From NCBI GenBank assembly GCA_002483145.1, contig DLHJ01000002.1, positions 310,001 to 374,000 on the forward strand: a DNA stretch of 64,000 bases. Reading direction: 5' to 3'. The notes under the pieces are model-generated. The model saw only the letters and a list, made by a program, of their open reading frames with translations, was not told where the DNA came from and did not search any database. Shown piece by piece: positions 1 to 9,276 of this stretch. Source of the stretch: Cellvibrio sp. UBA7671. GTDB taxonomy: Bacteria; Pseudomonadota; Gammaproteobacteria; Pseudomonadales; Cellvibrionaceae. Made by a program: the position numbers and the translations under genes. The stretch's first letter is position 1. Each line of letters begins with the position of its first letter.

Positions 1-362
1 GGATTCACCTCGGGAAATTGCACATTTAAATAAGCCCCAATCGCCATTGCAATCGCGGGTGGCGCAAAGACAAATTCAATCAGCGTTGCAAAACCGGCGA
101 CAAACGCCATCTTGGGGCCAAAGGCGCGGCGTGCGTAAGCGAAAGGCCCACCAGCGTGGGGAATTGCGGTCGATAATTCGGTGAAGCTAAAAATAAATGT
201 GGTGTACATAATCGCGATCATCACGGTAGTCACTAAAAAGCCGAGCGTGCCCGCCTTATCCCACCCGTAACTCCAGCCAAAATATTCACCGGAAATTACC
301 AACCCTACTGCCAGCCCCCAGAGGTGCCACGCATTTAAAGAACTCTTCAGACTTGTACTCAT
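1..362 (-). CDS. eat: Ethanolamine permease, N-terminal part (cut by window edge)
   Basis: The first about 120 residues of an amino-acid/polyamine/organocation (APC) superfamily transporter read leftward out of the window from an ATG at 360-362. The N-terminus contains the stretch LWGLAVGLVISGEYFGWSYG in the first helix, then FSFTELSTAIPHAGGPFAYA and FAPPAIAMAIGAYLNVQFP; this combination is characteristic of bacterial ethanolamine permeases, which import ethanolamine across the inner membrane, usually next to the ammonia-lyase genes eutBC. The rest of the protein and any eutBC neighbours are outside the window, so context cannot confirm the substrate. An APC transporter of another amine is the alternative. 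Confidence 0.8.
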   Translation of the reverse strand, partial: MSTSLKSSLNAWHLWGLAVGLVISGEYFGWSYGWDKAGTLGFLVTTVMIAIMYTTFIFSFTELSTAIPHAGGPFAYARRAFGPKMAFVAGFATLIEFVFAPPAIAMAIGAYLNVQFPEVN

Positions 363-705
363 CGCTACGCCCTCTGCATCTGTTTATGGATTACTTTGTG
401 GATTGTACGATCACGGATATGTCCCTGTTACGGGAACCATAGAAGGGCATTCAGCAGGATTCGTACCAGCGACATAAAAGATGAAAAAACTGCTGGGGTA
501 AGTGTGTGGGGTTTAATTGTTGACTAGCTGCTAAGTATTTGAATAACCATTAATTAGTACAGTTTTAATACCTGCACTTTTTTGCCATCATAAATTCTTC
601 ACAAAAAAGCTGGCCAATTGCGACAACTTTTTATGCTGCACAAGTGGTCAGGTATTTGATTGGTGAATTGATAAGTGGCACCAAAATAGCGCTTTATAGT
701 TTGTT

Positions 706-782
706 CGTCATACCTGCGAACGCACGTATCCAGCTTCTAATTTTATTGATGCCTCTGGATACCCGCGTTCGCGGGTATGACG
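706..782. repeat. REP-like inverted repeat
   Basis: Two arms of about 28 bases, 706-734 and 755-782, form an imperfect inverted repeat around a 20-base AT-rich loop. The right arm contains the internal palindrome ACCCGCGTTCGCGGGT, and the outer ends read CGTCATACC / GGTATGACG. This matches the style of the short dispersed palindromic elements found between genes in many proteobacteria. No second copy was noticed in this window. The rest of the 363-805 gap shows no gene; it must hold the permease promoter on the minus strand. Confidence 0.7.
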
Positions 783-805
783 ATAAGTTTTATTTCGGAG
801 AATTC

Positions 806-2410
806 CTAGATTCCCACCATTTTTTCCAACACTTGGGTTTTTTGTTCACCCTGCGCTTGGTTAAATGCCGCGCCTGCCAGTTCTGCACTGGCGATGCGTT
901 TACGTGGGTTGAGGTGGATGATTTGCAAAATCAATCGACGTACTTTGGCCGGCGCCTTGCGTAAACGCCACGCATTTTTCCAGCCCCATAAATCAGGTAC
1001 CGGCAATTTTCCGGTGAATAATTGGAACAGTATCGCGCCTAATGCGTAAACGTCAGCACCGGTGGAGGCAGGTTCATTGGCGGGTTGATACCAGTGGGTG
1101 CCATCGCCATAACTGTGCGCCGGAAAACCAAAGTCACTCAGTTTCAAATGATTTTTTTCGGCAAATAACACGTTGCTGGGGCGCAAATTACCGTGCACGA
1201 TTCCGTAGGAGTGCGCGCAGGCGAGGGAGTTGCAAAGTTGTTGTGCAATGGTTAAACACTGCCCCAAGCTCAGCGATTGTGTGAGCCGCTCCTGCAAGCT
1301 GCCACCGGGTAAATATTCCATTGCGCTGATAAATACGCGTGGATTTTTTCCAGTGCCGAAAATTCGTGCGATATGTGGATGTTGCACTTGCGTTAATTTC
1401 GCCGCGTATTGCGGCGCATTGCCCAGATGATCGAGGTTTTGTTTTTTTATCACGAGAAAACGCTGGCGATTGGGATCATTAACCAAATAGGTCGCACCGA
1501 AGGGGTTTTCTTTTAATACATCGAGCAAGGTGTAATTGGGCGGAATATTGTCGCGAGTGGATTCGTTGCCCCAGCGGTTACCCTGTAAATGTCGCCCCTG
1601 GGAAATCAATAATAATTGCTGGCGAATTTCATCGACACTGGTGGGGCGTTGGTTGGGGTTGGCTTCAATACAGCGATTAATCAACGGCCGCAATGCAGCG
1701 GTCATTTGGTGTTTATCTGTGAGTTGCTCTGCATAGGTTTGTTCATTAGCGAGCACAGGCACCACACCAAAAATCAATTCATGCATAAGCACGCCGAGCG
1801 AATAAATATCGCTTAGCTGATTGGTGTGCGATGTTCCATTGTGCTGCTCAGGTGCCATGTAAGCACCCGTACCCATAATCCGTTCCTGATCAGGATCTGT
1901 TGTCTCGCTGCTGGCGTTGGCGGCCCCTTTGTTCGCAGTAAAGTATCCGGCGATTCCAAAATCCACCAAATAGGCATGGCCGTCGTAATCCACCAAAATA
2001 TTGGCCGGTTTGATATCGCGATGCACCACACCATTGCGATGCGCATAACCGAGTGCGCTACAGAGCTGGATTAAAATATTTAATTTTCGCGTGAGGCTAA
2101 TATCTTTGCGCGGCAATACGGTTTCGAGCGAAACACTTTTCACGTAAGGCATCACAAAGTAGGGCAGTTGCTGCTCGCTAATCCCTTTGTCGATAATTTG
2201 AATAATATTCGGATGGCTAAGACGCGCCACCAATGTGGATTCCTGTTCAAACTGCTGTTGGATGATTGGATCTTGATTCAAACTTGCGTCCAACACTTTA
2301 ATCGCCACTGGCCGGTCGAGCGATTTTTGTACCGCCAAATACACTTTGGCCATACCGCCTTCGCCAATCAGCGTTTTGATGTGATACCCCGGAATTGTCT
2401 GCACGCTCAA
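806..2410 (-). CDS. Ser/Thr protein kinase with tandem kinase and pseudokinase domains
   Basis: A 534-residue Hanks-type protein kinase. Domain 1 (about residues 8-265) has a full active site: glycine loop GEGGMAKVY, lysine K38 in VAIK, catalytic HRD at 130-132, DFG at 150-152 and the APE-like APEQ near 186. Domain 2 (about 290-510) is a second kinase fold with the lysine (IKK near 322) and DFG (426-428) kept, but the catalytic loop reads HGN at 406-408, so the catalytic Asp is Asn and the glycine loop is weak; it is probably a pseudokinase. No transmembrane segment or PASTA repeat is visible, so it should be cytoplasmic. The start is a TTG preceded by GCGAGAGA; a GTG two codons later is possible. 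The gene stands alone, divergent from pncC. Substrate unknown. Confidence 0.9.
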   Translation of the reverse strand: MSVQTIPGYHIKTLIGEGGMAKVYLAVQKSLDRPVAIKVLDASLNQDPIIQQQFEQESTLVARLSHPNIIQIIDKGISEQQLPYFVMPYVKSVSLETVLPRKDISLTRKLNILIQLCSALGYAHRNGVVHRDIKPANILVDYDGHAYLVDFGIAGYFTANKGAANASSETTDPDQERIMGTGAYMAPEQHNGTSHTNQLSDIYSLGVLMHELIFGVVPVLANEQTYAEQLTDKHQMTAALRPLINRCIEANPNQRPTSVDEIRQQLLLISQGRHLQGNRWGNESTRDNIPPNYTLLDVLKENPFGATYLVNDPNRQRFLVIKKQNLDHLGNAPQYAAKLTQVQHPHIARIFGTGKNPRVFISAMEYLPGGSLQERLTQSLSLGQCLTIAQQLCNSLACAHSYGIVHGNLRPSNVLFAEKNHLKLSDFGFPAHSYGDGTHWYQPANEPASTGADVYALGAILFQLFTGKLPVPDLWGWKNAWRLRKAPAKVRRLILQIIHLNPRKRIASAELAGAAFNQAQGEQKTQVLEKMVGI

Positions 2411-2539
2411 TCTCTCGCAAGTTATATGGCTGGAGTATAGATCGCCTTGTCGGACGCGTTTAAAAGTTTCCCGCTGGCATCAATGCCTAAATGGCGGCAC
2501 ACTATCGCCATCCTATCCGCACTTAAACAGGGTCACACA

Positions 2540-3022
2540 ATGGATGATCATCTACATCAATTAAGCCAGCGTCTCGGCGAACAATTACTCCAGCGTAACT
2601 GGCGCATTGCCACTGCAGAATCCTGCACTGGCGGCGGAGTCGCCGCTGCCATCACCGCAATTTCCGGCAGCTCCGCCTGGTTTGAATACGGCATCGTCAG
2701 TTATGCGAACGCCGCAAAAGAAAAACTGCTCGGTGTATCCAGCGAAACACTCGCACGCGAAGGCGCGGTCAGCGAAGCCGTAGTCATCGAAATGGCGCGC
2801 GGTGTACTCGCATTGTCGGGCGCTGATATTGCGGTTGCGATTAGCGGTGTTGCGGGGCCAAGCGGTGGTTCGCCTGAGAAACCGGTTGGCACTGTTTGGT
2901 TTGCCTGGGTTACTGCAACGGGTGAAATTAAAACGGAGTTAAAACATTTTGATGGGGATAGGGCGGAGGTGCAAAAACAGGCAGTGGTTTTGGCGTTGGA
3001 GGGTGTGATGATTTTGGTTTAG
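2540..3022 (+). CDS. pncC: Nicotinamide-nucleotide amidohydrolase PncC (CinA C-terminal family)
   Basis: The 160-residue protein is a stand-alone CinA C-terminal domain. Its family member PncC hydrolyses nicotinamide mononucleotide to nicotinic acid mononucleotide and ammonia in NAD recycling. Family signatures are clear: TAESCTGGGVAAAIT near residue 25, SSAWFEYGIVSYANAAK, GAVSEAVV, AISGVAGPSGGSPEKPVGTV and a final FxGDR-type FDGDRAEV. The ATG at 2540 gives a length close to the 165 residues of the E. coli protein; an upstream in-frame extension to 2447 has no family support. In many gammaproteobacteria this gene sits directly before recA; here recA is 12 kb downstream, separated by accessory genes. 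Confidence 0.93.
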   Translation: MDDHLHQLSQRLGEQLLQRNWRIATAESCTGGGVAAAITAISGSSAWFEYGIVSYANAAKEKLLGVSSETLAREGAVSEAVVIEMARGVLALSGADIAVAISGVAGPSGGSPEKPVGTVWFAWVTATGEIKTELKHFDGDRAEVQKQAVVLALEGVMILV

Positions 3023-3069
3023 TTCATTTTGAAAAAACATATTCAATTTCAGGGGTGTGATTATCGAAT

Positions 3070-3195
3070 TTATCTTTCTGGTATTTCCAACTTATTTTTC
3101 ACCTCATCCCATTGTTCATAGTTAGAGTTTGAAATCCATTCCCAACCCGCTAGGTGCGCCGGCGAACAGACATAAAAAATTTCCCTCTGTAGCAT
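3070..3195 (-). pseudogene. Possible short gene or C-terminal remnant, 41 codons
   Basis: In the 328-base gap after pncC the minus strand has a short reading frame from an ATG at 3195 with a protein-like composition rich in Trp, Tyr and charged residues (for example GWEWISNSNYEQWDEV). It extends open only to a TTG at 3228 before a stop. No ribosome binding site stands out. It could be the tail of a decayed gene or a chance frame. I do not recognise it, and nothing else in the gap is convincing. Confidence 0.25.
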
Positions 3196-3350
3196 CTGCT
3201 TAATTATTGCGTTGTTGGCTGTCAATCACGCGATCCCTCTCATTTATTTTTCACGCACGATTTTCCCATCAATCGCTCATTCGGCGACAGTTTTGTATAA
3301 ACGGTCGTGAATCGGTGCAGCACTAAAAATCATAACCAGGACGGCAAAAA

Positions 3351-5639
3351 ATGAACATATTAAAGAACGACTCTATGCGACTTAAATGGATGATCCCGCT
3401 ATGCGCCATTACCTTAATGACCGCTTGTGGCGGTAAGGATGATGTATTGGGATCTAGCGCCAACGCGGCACTTGCGCCTTCAGTCACCACAGTAACTCCC
3501 GCCGCAAATGCCAACGATGTATTGGTATATGACCCGATGATTACCGCCACATTTAACGAAGCGGTGGCGGTTGTCGGTGGTGGAGCGAGTGTAGTGGTGA
3601 CCTGCGCTTCGCCCTGTACTAATCCAGTGGGAGCGGTGAGCATTGATAGCACTAACCGCATCGCAACTTTCACTCCCGTCGCCGATTTAATGGGCATGAC
3701 CCAGTACACAGTAACTATCACCGGTGCTAAAAGTCTTGCTACCGGTCTTACGCTTAAAAGCCCCCACAGCTGGAATTTTACGACTGGTGCTGCATCGACC
3801 GCCGTTACGGTAACAGCTGTTGCACCTGGCGCGAATAGCGCGGGTGTATCAATCAATAACACGATTATCAGTGCCGACTTCAGTGAAGCCATTGCATCAG
3901 TTACGAACGCAAATTTTATGGTGACCTGCGCCGCACCTTGTGTCAGCCCAACCGGCTCAGTTTCGCGTGACCCGACCAATCGCGTCGCCACTTTTACGCT
4001 TACGCCGGGAATGCAGCTTGAGCCTATGACGGTTTATACCGCGAGTGTGAGTGGTGTTAGTAGTCTTGTGACCGGTGCGCTTTTGGCGTCGCCTTTTGTA
4101 TGGACTTTTACAACAGGGAGCACTGCTGATACGACTCGTCCGCGCGTTACCTTCACGGTGCCTGCAACGACATCGCCTGGTCCTACCACCGGTGTGCCCA
4201 CCAACATGGCCATCAATGCGGTGTTTTCAGAAAACATGGCGCCAGCGAGTATTTCTTCAACCAGTTTTAGCCTTACCTGCGTTGCGCCCTGCGTTAATCC
4301 TGCTGGTAACCTGAGTTATTCCGTGGGTACCAAAACGATGGTGTTTGCACCAGCGATGGCACTTATGACGAACACCACTTACACCGCGCAAATCACCAGC
4401 GTGGCGACTGATCTGGCCGGAAACGCATTAGCGGGCAATCAAGCTGCTTTACCGGCGGCGAGCAATTATGTGTGGATGTTTACGACCTCTGCCGAAGCAA
4501 CTGCGGCAGGGAAGGTATCCGTCACCAATACTAATCCCGCCGACAATGCCGGAAATGTGTGCCCCGACGCAGCTATCAACGCTACGTTTATGGTGCCGTC
4601 CGGCGTGCGCATGAATCCCATCAGTGTCAACTCATCGACCTTTACGGTTACCGAAGCGACAGTCGCCAAGACGCCAGTGATTGCAACGGCTGTACTGGTT
4701 GATGCAGCAACTGGCCGCATTGCCAGTTTTGATCCGCTAAACGATCTCGTTCCCGGCGTTACCTACACCGCGACATTGAAAGGTGGCGCGAATGGTGTGA
4801 AAGATTTGGCCATTCCTGCCAACGCCATGACCAATGACTACAGCTGGGATTTTACTGCCGTGGATTGCTCGACCATCCCCCCGGTAATCATTCCTTTAGG
4901 CTCAATAGCTACTTTTGGTACTTTTGGCGGCTCGGCTGGTACTACCAATCAGGGCATTCTGACCATTATTAACGGCGATATAGGTACCACTGCCGTGTCT
5001 ACCGCGGTAACGGGTTTTCACGATAACGGCGTTGGTTGCACCTACACCGAAACGGATCTGAATATCGGCACTGTTAATGGAAAAATTTACACCTCCGCAC
5101 CACCACCGACAGTTGCCTGCCCGACGGAAGGCACTGCAGTCACAGCGTTAATAGCAGAAGAAGCGCGTGCTGATGCATTGATCGCCTACAACGCTCTCGT
5201 CGCCCAACCGGGCGGTCCAGACCAAGGTGCGGGCAACCTCGCCAATCTGGTGTTAGTACCTGGTGTTTATACCGCCGCTGCGGGTTCATTCATGGTGGAG
5301 GGTGGTGACTTAACTCTCGATGCACAAGGCGATACCAATGCGACCTGGGTATTTCAAATGGCCAGCACCCTTAGGGTCGGTGGCCCCGGCGCTGCTGCAC
5401 CGCAAAGCATCTTGCTGGTGAATGGCGCGCAAGCGAAGAACGTGTTCTGGCAAGTGGGAACCGCAGCGACTATCAACGCCGCTGGTGGTGGAACCATGGT
5501 CGGTACCGTTATTTCACAAGCAGGCGCTGCGATTTCTACCGACGGTAATGTTGCAGTCGTCACCATCAATGGTCGGGTCATTTCGTTGAATGCGTCAGTG
5601 ACGATGGTCAACACGATCATCAATGTACCTAATCCGTAA
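3351..5639 (+). CDS. Surface lipoprotein with four Ig-like repeats and a C-terminal DUF3494 (ice-binding-like) domain
   Basis: The 762-residue protein starts with a lipoprotein signal (ITLMTACGG, Cys about 26). Three Ig-like (Big_5/SbsA type) repeats of about 105 residues follow; each carries a short CxxPC motif (CASPC, CAAPC, CVAPC) and a line such as DSTNRIATFTP, then a fourth, divergent repeat. From about residue 515 to the end is a DUF3494 domain, recognisable by LGSIATFGTFGG, NGDIGTT, LVPGVYTAAAGSF, LDAQGDTNATWVFQM, and NVFWQVGTAATI. DUF3494 is the right-handed beta-solenoid fold of ice-binding proteins but is also common in adhesion-type surface proteins, so ice binding is not proven. 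AGGA precedes the chosen ATG; an internal ATG at codon 9 would keep the signal. The next gene is an OmpA-family protein, a frequent partner. Confidence 0.88.
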   Translation: MNILKNDSMRLKWMIPLCAITLMTACGGKDDVLGSSANAALAPSVTTVTPAANANDVLVYDPMITATFNEAVAVVGGGASVVVTCASPCTNPVGAVSIDSTNRIATFTPVADLMGMTQYTVTITGAKSLATGLTLKSPHSWNFTTGAASTAVTVTAVAPGANSAGVSINNTIISADFSEAIASVTNANFMVTCAAPCVSPTGSVSRDPTNRVATFTLTPGMQLEPMTVYTASVSGVSSLVTGALLASPFVWTFTTGSTADTTRPRVTFTVPATTSPGPTTGVPTNMAINAVFSENMAPASISSTSFSLTCVAPCVNPAGNLSYSVGTKTMVFAPAMALMTNTTYTAQITSVATDLAGNALAGNQAALPAASNYVWMFTTSAEATAAGKVSVTNTNPADNAGNVCPDAAINATFMVPSGVRMNPISVNSSTFTVTEATVAKTPVIATAVLVDAATGRIASFDPLNDLVPGVTYTATLKGGANGVKDLAIPANAMTNDYSWDFTAVDCSTIPPVIIPLGSIATFGTFGGSAGTTNQGILTIINGDIGTTAVSTAVTGFHDNGVGCTYTETDLNIGTVNGKIYTSAPPPTVACPTEGTAVTALIAEEARADALIAYNALVAQPGGPDQGAGNLANLVLVPGVYTAAAGSFMVEGGDLTLDAQGDTNATWVFQMASTLRVGGPGAAAPQSILLVNGAQAKNVFWQVGTAATINAAGGGTMVGTVISQAGAAISTDGNVAVVTINGRVISLNASVTMVNTIINVPNP

Positions 5640-5715
5640 TCGATCAGTAATTGGCGTCGGTAAGTGCCGTGCACTACCGACCTCATAGAGTCATTAAATT
5701 GTTGAGGAATAACCT

Positions 5716-6822
5716 ATGAAATTTATTAAAGCGTCAGGGATGTTGGGTCTGATATCACTTACGGCAATCATTAGCTCCGTTACTCAAGCAGACGATGCGG
5801 GTTGGTATATGGGTGCTAACATCGGCCAGTCGACTGCTGACATCGACAATGATCGAATCACCGGGAATTTGTTAGACGGTGGTTTCTCTGAAATCATCAT
5901 CAACAATGATGACCGCGATACCGGCTACAAGTTGTTTGGTGGTTATCAACTCAATCGCAATTTCGCATTGGAAGGCGGCTATTTTGATTTGGGTGAATTC
6001 AGCTATACCGCGACCACAATGCCAGCGGGGACCTTGGACGGTCACATGAAACTCCGCGGCATTAATCTCGACTTGCTAGGGTTTATTCCATTCAGCGAAA
6101 AGTTTTCTGCATTCGGTAGGGTAGGTGCTAATTATGCCGAAGCTAAAGACCACTTCAGTGGAACGGGAGCGGTAAATGTACTCAGCCCACGCGCGGATGA
6201 ACGTGATACCAATTTAAAATTGGGTGCTGGTGTGCAATATGCATTCACCGATGCACTTGCAATGCGCATCGAAGCTGAACGTTATCGCATTAACGACGCT
6301 GTAGGTAATAAAGGCGATATTGATTTGGTGTCGGTCGGTTTGGTTTATCGCTTTGGCGTAAAATCAGCGCCGATTGCTGTAGTGCAAAAACCGGAACCTG
6401 TTCGTACACCGGTTGCGCCGACACCGCCTGCTCCGCGCACAGAAAAATATACCTTGTCGGCAAATGAATTATTTACCTTCGATAGTTCAGCGGTGCGTCA
6501 ACCGCAAGCAAAACTCGATGAAATCGCGACTGCATTAAAAGGAGATGGATCACCGGATGAAATTGTTATCGTCGGCTATACAGATCGTTTGGGTTCCGAT
6601 GATTACAATCAGAAGTTGTCTGAGCGCCGTGCAATTGCGGTTAAAGATTACTTGATGAACAAAGGCATAGAATCGAGCCGTCTGCGTGCAGAAGGCCGTG
6701 GTGAAGCTGATCCGGTAGTGATGTGTGACGAACAAAACAAAGCGGCGCTGATTAGTTGCTTAAGTCCGAATCGCCGCGTAGAAATTGAAAAAATGACTAT
6801 CGTGCGTGAAGTAACTCCCTAG
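5716..6822 (+). CDS. OmpA-family outer membrane protein
   Basis: The 368-residue protein has a signal peptide ending near residue 25 (SSVTQADD), an eight-stranded OmpA-like barrel (about 27-215) beginning with GWYMGANIGQS, a Pro-rich linker (about 222-245) and an OmpA C-terminal peptidoglycan-binding domain (about 250-365) with LFTFDSSAV, VGYTDRLGSDDYNQKLSERRA and the final SPNRRVEIE. It would sit in the outer membrane with its C-terminal domain holding the cell wall. GAGG lies 10 bases before the ATG. It follows the DUF3494 lipoprotein by 76 bases in the same direction, and a hairpin terminator follows, so the two probably form one transcript and may cooperate at the cell surface. Confidence 0.9.
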   Translation: MKFIKASGMLGLISLTAIISSVTQADDAGWYMGANIGQSTADIDNDRITGNLLDGGFSEIIINNDDRDTGYKLFGGYQLNRNFALEGGYFDLGEFSYTATTMPAGTLDGHMKLRGINLDLLGFIPFSEKFSAFGRVGANYAEAKDHFSGTGAVNVLSPRADERDTNLKLGAGVQYAFTDALAMRIEAERYRINDAVGNKGDIDLVSVGLVYRFGVKSAPIAVVQKPEPVRTPVAPTPPAPRTEKYTLSANELFTFDSSAVRQPQAKLDEIATALKGDGSPDEIVIVGYTDRLGSDDYNQKLSERRAIAVKDYLMNKGIESSRLRAEGRGEADPVVMCDEQNKAALISCLSPNRRVEIEKMTIVREVTP

Positions 6823-6867
6823 CGGAAATCTGCTGTCTACTATTAAGTAACAGCTGATAGGAAAATA

Positions 6868-6906
6868 AAAAACTGCCGACATAATCCAATTGTCGGCGGT
6901 TTTTTA
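6868..6906. terminator. Rho-independent terminator, probably bidirectional
   Basis: Stem AACTGCCGACA / TGTCGGCGGTT with a loop of about 8 bases, flanked by an A-run on the left and a T-run on the right. It lies between the OmpA gene and the convergent CadC-like regulator gene and could end both. Confidence 0.85.
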
Positions 6907-6956
6907 ATGTTTATTAGTTAGTGATTTACACACTATCCATCCTTTGGAAATATCCA

Positions 6957-9083
6957 TTACTTCAGCAACACAATATTTGCCTCTGGCAAATAACATTCTG
7001 TTTGCAGCAAACCTTTATCGATATTGAACGACGTGGTCGAGACGGCACTATTTTCCTGTATTAAAAAAGTCGATTTGCTGGCTGCTGCATAATCCAGGTA
7101 GTAGATATCGGATTCCTGGCAAACTCCACCACTCATGAAATAAATGCCTTTGTTGCTGGCTTTAAGCAATTTGCTGTATTCATCGAGGTTAGCGGTTACG
7201 CGTTCAAGTGTGTCATTTTTGCCGCGCAACGCCCACAGGCCGTTTTCGCTAACGTATTGGAAATAAATATCCCCACCGTATTCGATTGCCGAGCCCACAG
7301 CGCCAAAAGTGAGCTGCTTCCACTGTTCGCCTTCAATGCGCCAGAGGTTTCTGATTTCGCCGTTGTGCTTGAGTGCAAAAAGCCGATTGATTGTGGGGAA
7401 GTAGGCGATAGGTTCGATAGTATCGGTGCCGCTTAGTAATAATGCCGTTTTATGGGTAAGCAGGTTGTGATGATAAATCTGGTTATCGGCGTTGAAGACA
7501 ATGTGCTCGCCATCATCAGACCAAATAATACTATCGACTTTTTTCGGCGCAGGCTGAGTGGTGAGTTGGCGTTCTTGCCCATTCTCCACTAACCATAAAT
7601 GGATTTGATTGTTGCGCACCGAGGCATAGACAACTTTTTCACCATTGGGGGAAAAGCTGGCTGCATAATTAAAGTCAGTATTTTCAGTGAGCCGGGTTTT
7701 GGCTCCGTCGAGTGCGACCAATAAAATATTGGAGCTGCGTTTTTCTTCCGTATAAAAGATGCCATTGCCATCAGCGCTGTAATGTGGGCGCGAGAAAATT
7801 TTGTCTTTGTTATCCGCTAATGGAATGGGGGTTTGTTTTCCATCCAAATATACCGCGATTAATTTCCGTTCCTCTTCGGCATATATCAGTACTCCACTAC
7901 CATCGGGGATCCAGGTGATATCCGCTGCGGTAACCTCTAACTTCACGCGACTGATACGCTCTTGTTGCGCGTTTAGAAAATCGATCTGGATTTTGTTTTT
8001 ATACCTGCTGGCAATTGCCGTCTTTTGATTGAGCACAGCGCTGGCAACCGGGTTAGCGGCGCCTTCAACTTCATCCAACAATGCTAATTGCTGATCCAGA
8101 ATGGAATAGCGGTAGCGGCCATTGCCGGAGTTGGGGCCTTGTTTGGCCACAATCTCCAGCGTGTTTTCATCCCACCAGGTCACACTGAAAATTTGCCCTT
8201 GCCATTGGCTAAGTTGCTGCTTCTCTAATAGTCGCTCTTGTGTAAGGTCCAGAGTGAAAATATGAAAAGAATAAAGGTAATTGGATGGTTGATAAAATTG
8301 TGTTCCCAGTGGCAAGCCGTCGCGGCGTTTTACTTCAATCGCTACCAAATTATTACCGGTCGGTGACCAAGCCAGCTTGAACCAATTGCCATTACTATTG
8401 GCAATACGCCAGTCTTGACCTTCCGCATTGCGGATCACAATTTCGCTTTCGGTTTCAGTCAGCTTATCAGTAAGTAATTTTTCGCGGATATAGGCGAGAT
8501 GTCGATTATCCGGGTGCGGCGTCGCGCTGCGCTCATGTCCTGTTTCGTTAGTGTAGCCCTGGGTTGTGTGGAAATCCGTTTGGTGGTTGTGCGGTAGGTA
8601 AAGGGTATTCCAGTTGATCGTCTTATAGAGTATTGCGATCGCCACCAGCACGACTAATGCCGCACCGGCAACACGCCACTGCCACAGGTTGTGTGTGTTA
8701 CTTGCCTGTGTTGCAACTGCACTGGGTTCATTTGTCGTATCGGTTAAAGCATGAGCAAGAAACTGCGGCTCTACCATCAATTGATAGCCGCGCTTTGAAT
8801 AATGGGCAATCAATTCCTGATCACCAATCAGCTCGCACAATGCACTACGCAGCGCGTTAATACTTTTTTGCACTGAACCATGGGTGACGACGCGGCCTTC
8901 CCATAACTGTTCAATCAGTTCTTCATTACTGATCACACGGCTTTGGTTGCGTGCGAGGTAATGTAATACCTCCATCGCTTTGGGTTGTAGTTTGATGCTT
9001 TGGTTGTGTGCCCAAAGTGTGTTGTGTGAAGGCGATACTTTCACTTCGCCCAGCATAAAGCTGGTCTCTTGATGGGCGTTCAT
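6957..9083 (-). CDS. CadC-like membrane-anchored transcriptional regulator with beta-propeller sensor
   Basis: The 708-residue protein has an N-terminal OmpR/CadC-type winged helix (about 5-100: LQPKAMEVLHYLARN, SNEELIEQLWEGRVV, SVQKSINALRSAL, SKRGYQLM), one membrane helix (about 137-154) and a long periplasmic part rich in TolB/WD40-like blades (for example PHYSADGNGIFYT, ASFSPNGEKVVYAS, IIWSDDGEHIVFNAD). ToxR/CadC proteins of this plan bind DNA while bound to the inner membrane and sense a periplasmic signal. The start at 9081-9083 was chosen because the winged helix begins there; an in-frame extension to 9221 lacks family likeness. It is divergent from the exported protein gene at 9411, its most likely target. 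Confidence 0.85.
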   Translation of the reverse strand: MNAHQETSFMLGEVKVSPSHNTLWAHNQSIKLQPKAMEVLHYLARNQSRVISNEELIEQLWEGRVVTHGSVQKSINALRSALCELIGDQELIAHYSKRGYQLMVEPQFLAHALTDTTNEPSAVATQASNTHNLWQWRVAGAALVVLVAIAILYKTINWNTLYLPHNHQTDFHTTQGYTNETGHERSATPHPDNRHLAYIREKLLTDKLTETESEIVIRNAEGQDWRIANSNGNWFKLAWSPTGNNLVAIEVKRRDGLPLGTQFYQPSNYLYSFHIFTLDLTQERLLEKQQLSQWQGQIFSVTWWDENTLEIVAKQGPNSGNGRYRYSILDQQLALLDEVEGAANPVASAVLNQKTAIASRYKNKIQIDFLNAQQERISRVKLEVTAADITWIPDGSGVLIYAEEERKLIAVYLDGKQTPIPLADNKDKIFSRPHYSADGNGIFYTEEKRSSNILLVALDGAKTRLTENTDFNYAASFSPNGEKVVYASVRNNQIHLWLVENGQERQLTTQPAPKKVDSIIWSDDGEHIVFNADNQIYHHNLLTHKTALLLSGTDTIEPIAYFPTINRLFALKHNGEIRNLWRIEGEQWKQLTFGAVGSAIEYGGDIYFQYVSENGLWALRGKNDTLERVTANLDEYSKLLKASNKGIYFMSGGVCQESDIYYLDYAAASKSTFLIQENSAVSTTSFNIDKGLLQTECYLPEANIVLLK

Positions 9084-9276
9084 AGCAGTCCGGAACCTGT
9101 TGCAGTCAGCATGGTTAACCCTTTTCTGGTAAGTTTTTCTTATTAGTCTGCGTGCGGCGCAGTGCATTCTGTAAGCTGCGGCATGGGTGTAATTTTGCAA
9201 GATATGAACGGGTGAATACAAGTAATGTGCGTGTTTGGATAAATTCTATCTTATTGATTTTTAAATAGAAAAATTT

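Noticed and set aside
644-964. Plus-strand frame of 106 codons with text like FVIPANARIQ
   Set aside because: It reads through the REP-like palindrome and then antisense to the kinase gene. The text is a known by-product of translating this repeat.
3323-3991. 222-codon minus-strand frame opposite the DUF3494 gene
   Set aside because: It is the mirror of a Thr/Val/Ala-rich coding region; the plus-strand gene has a lipobox and recognised domains.
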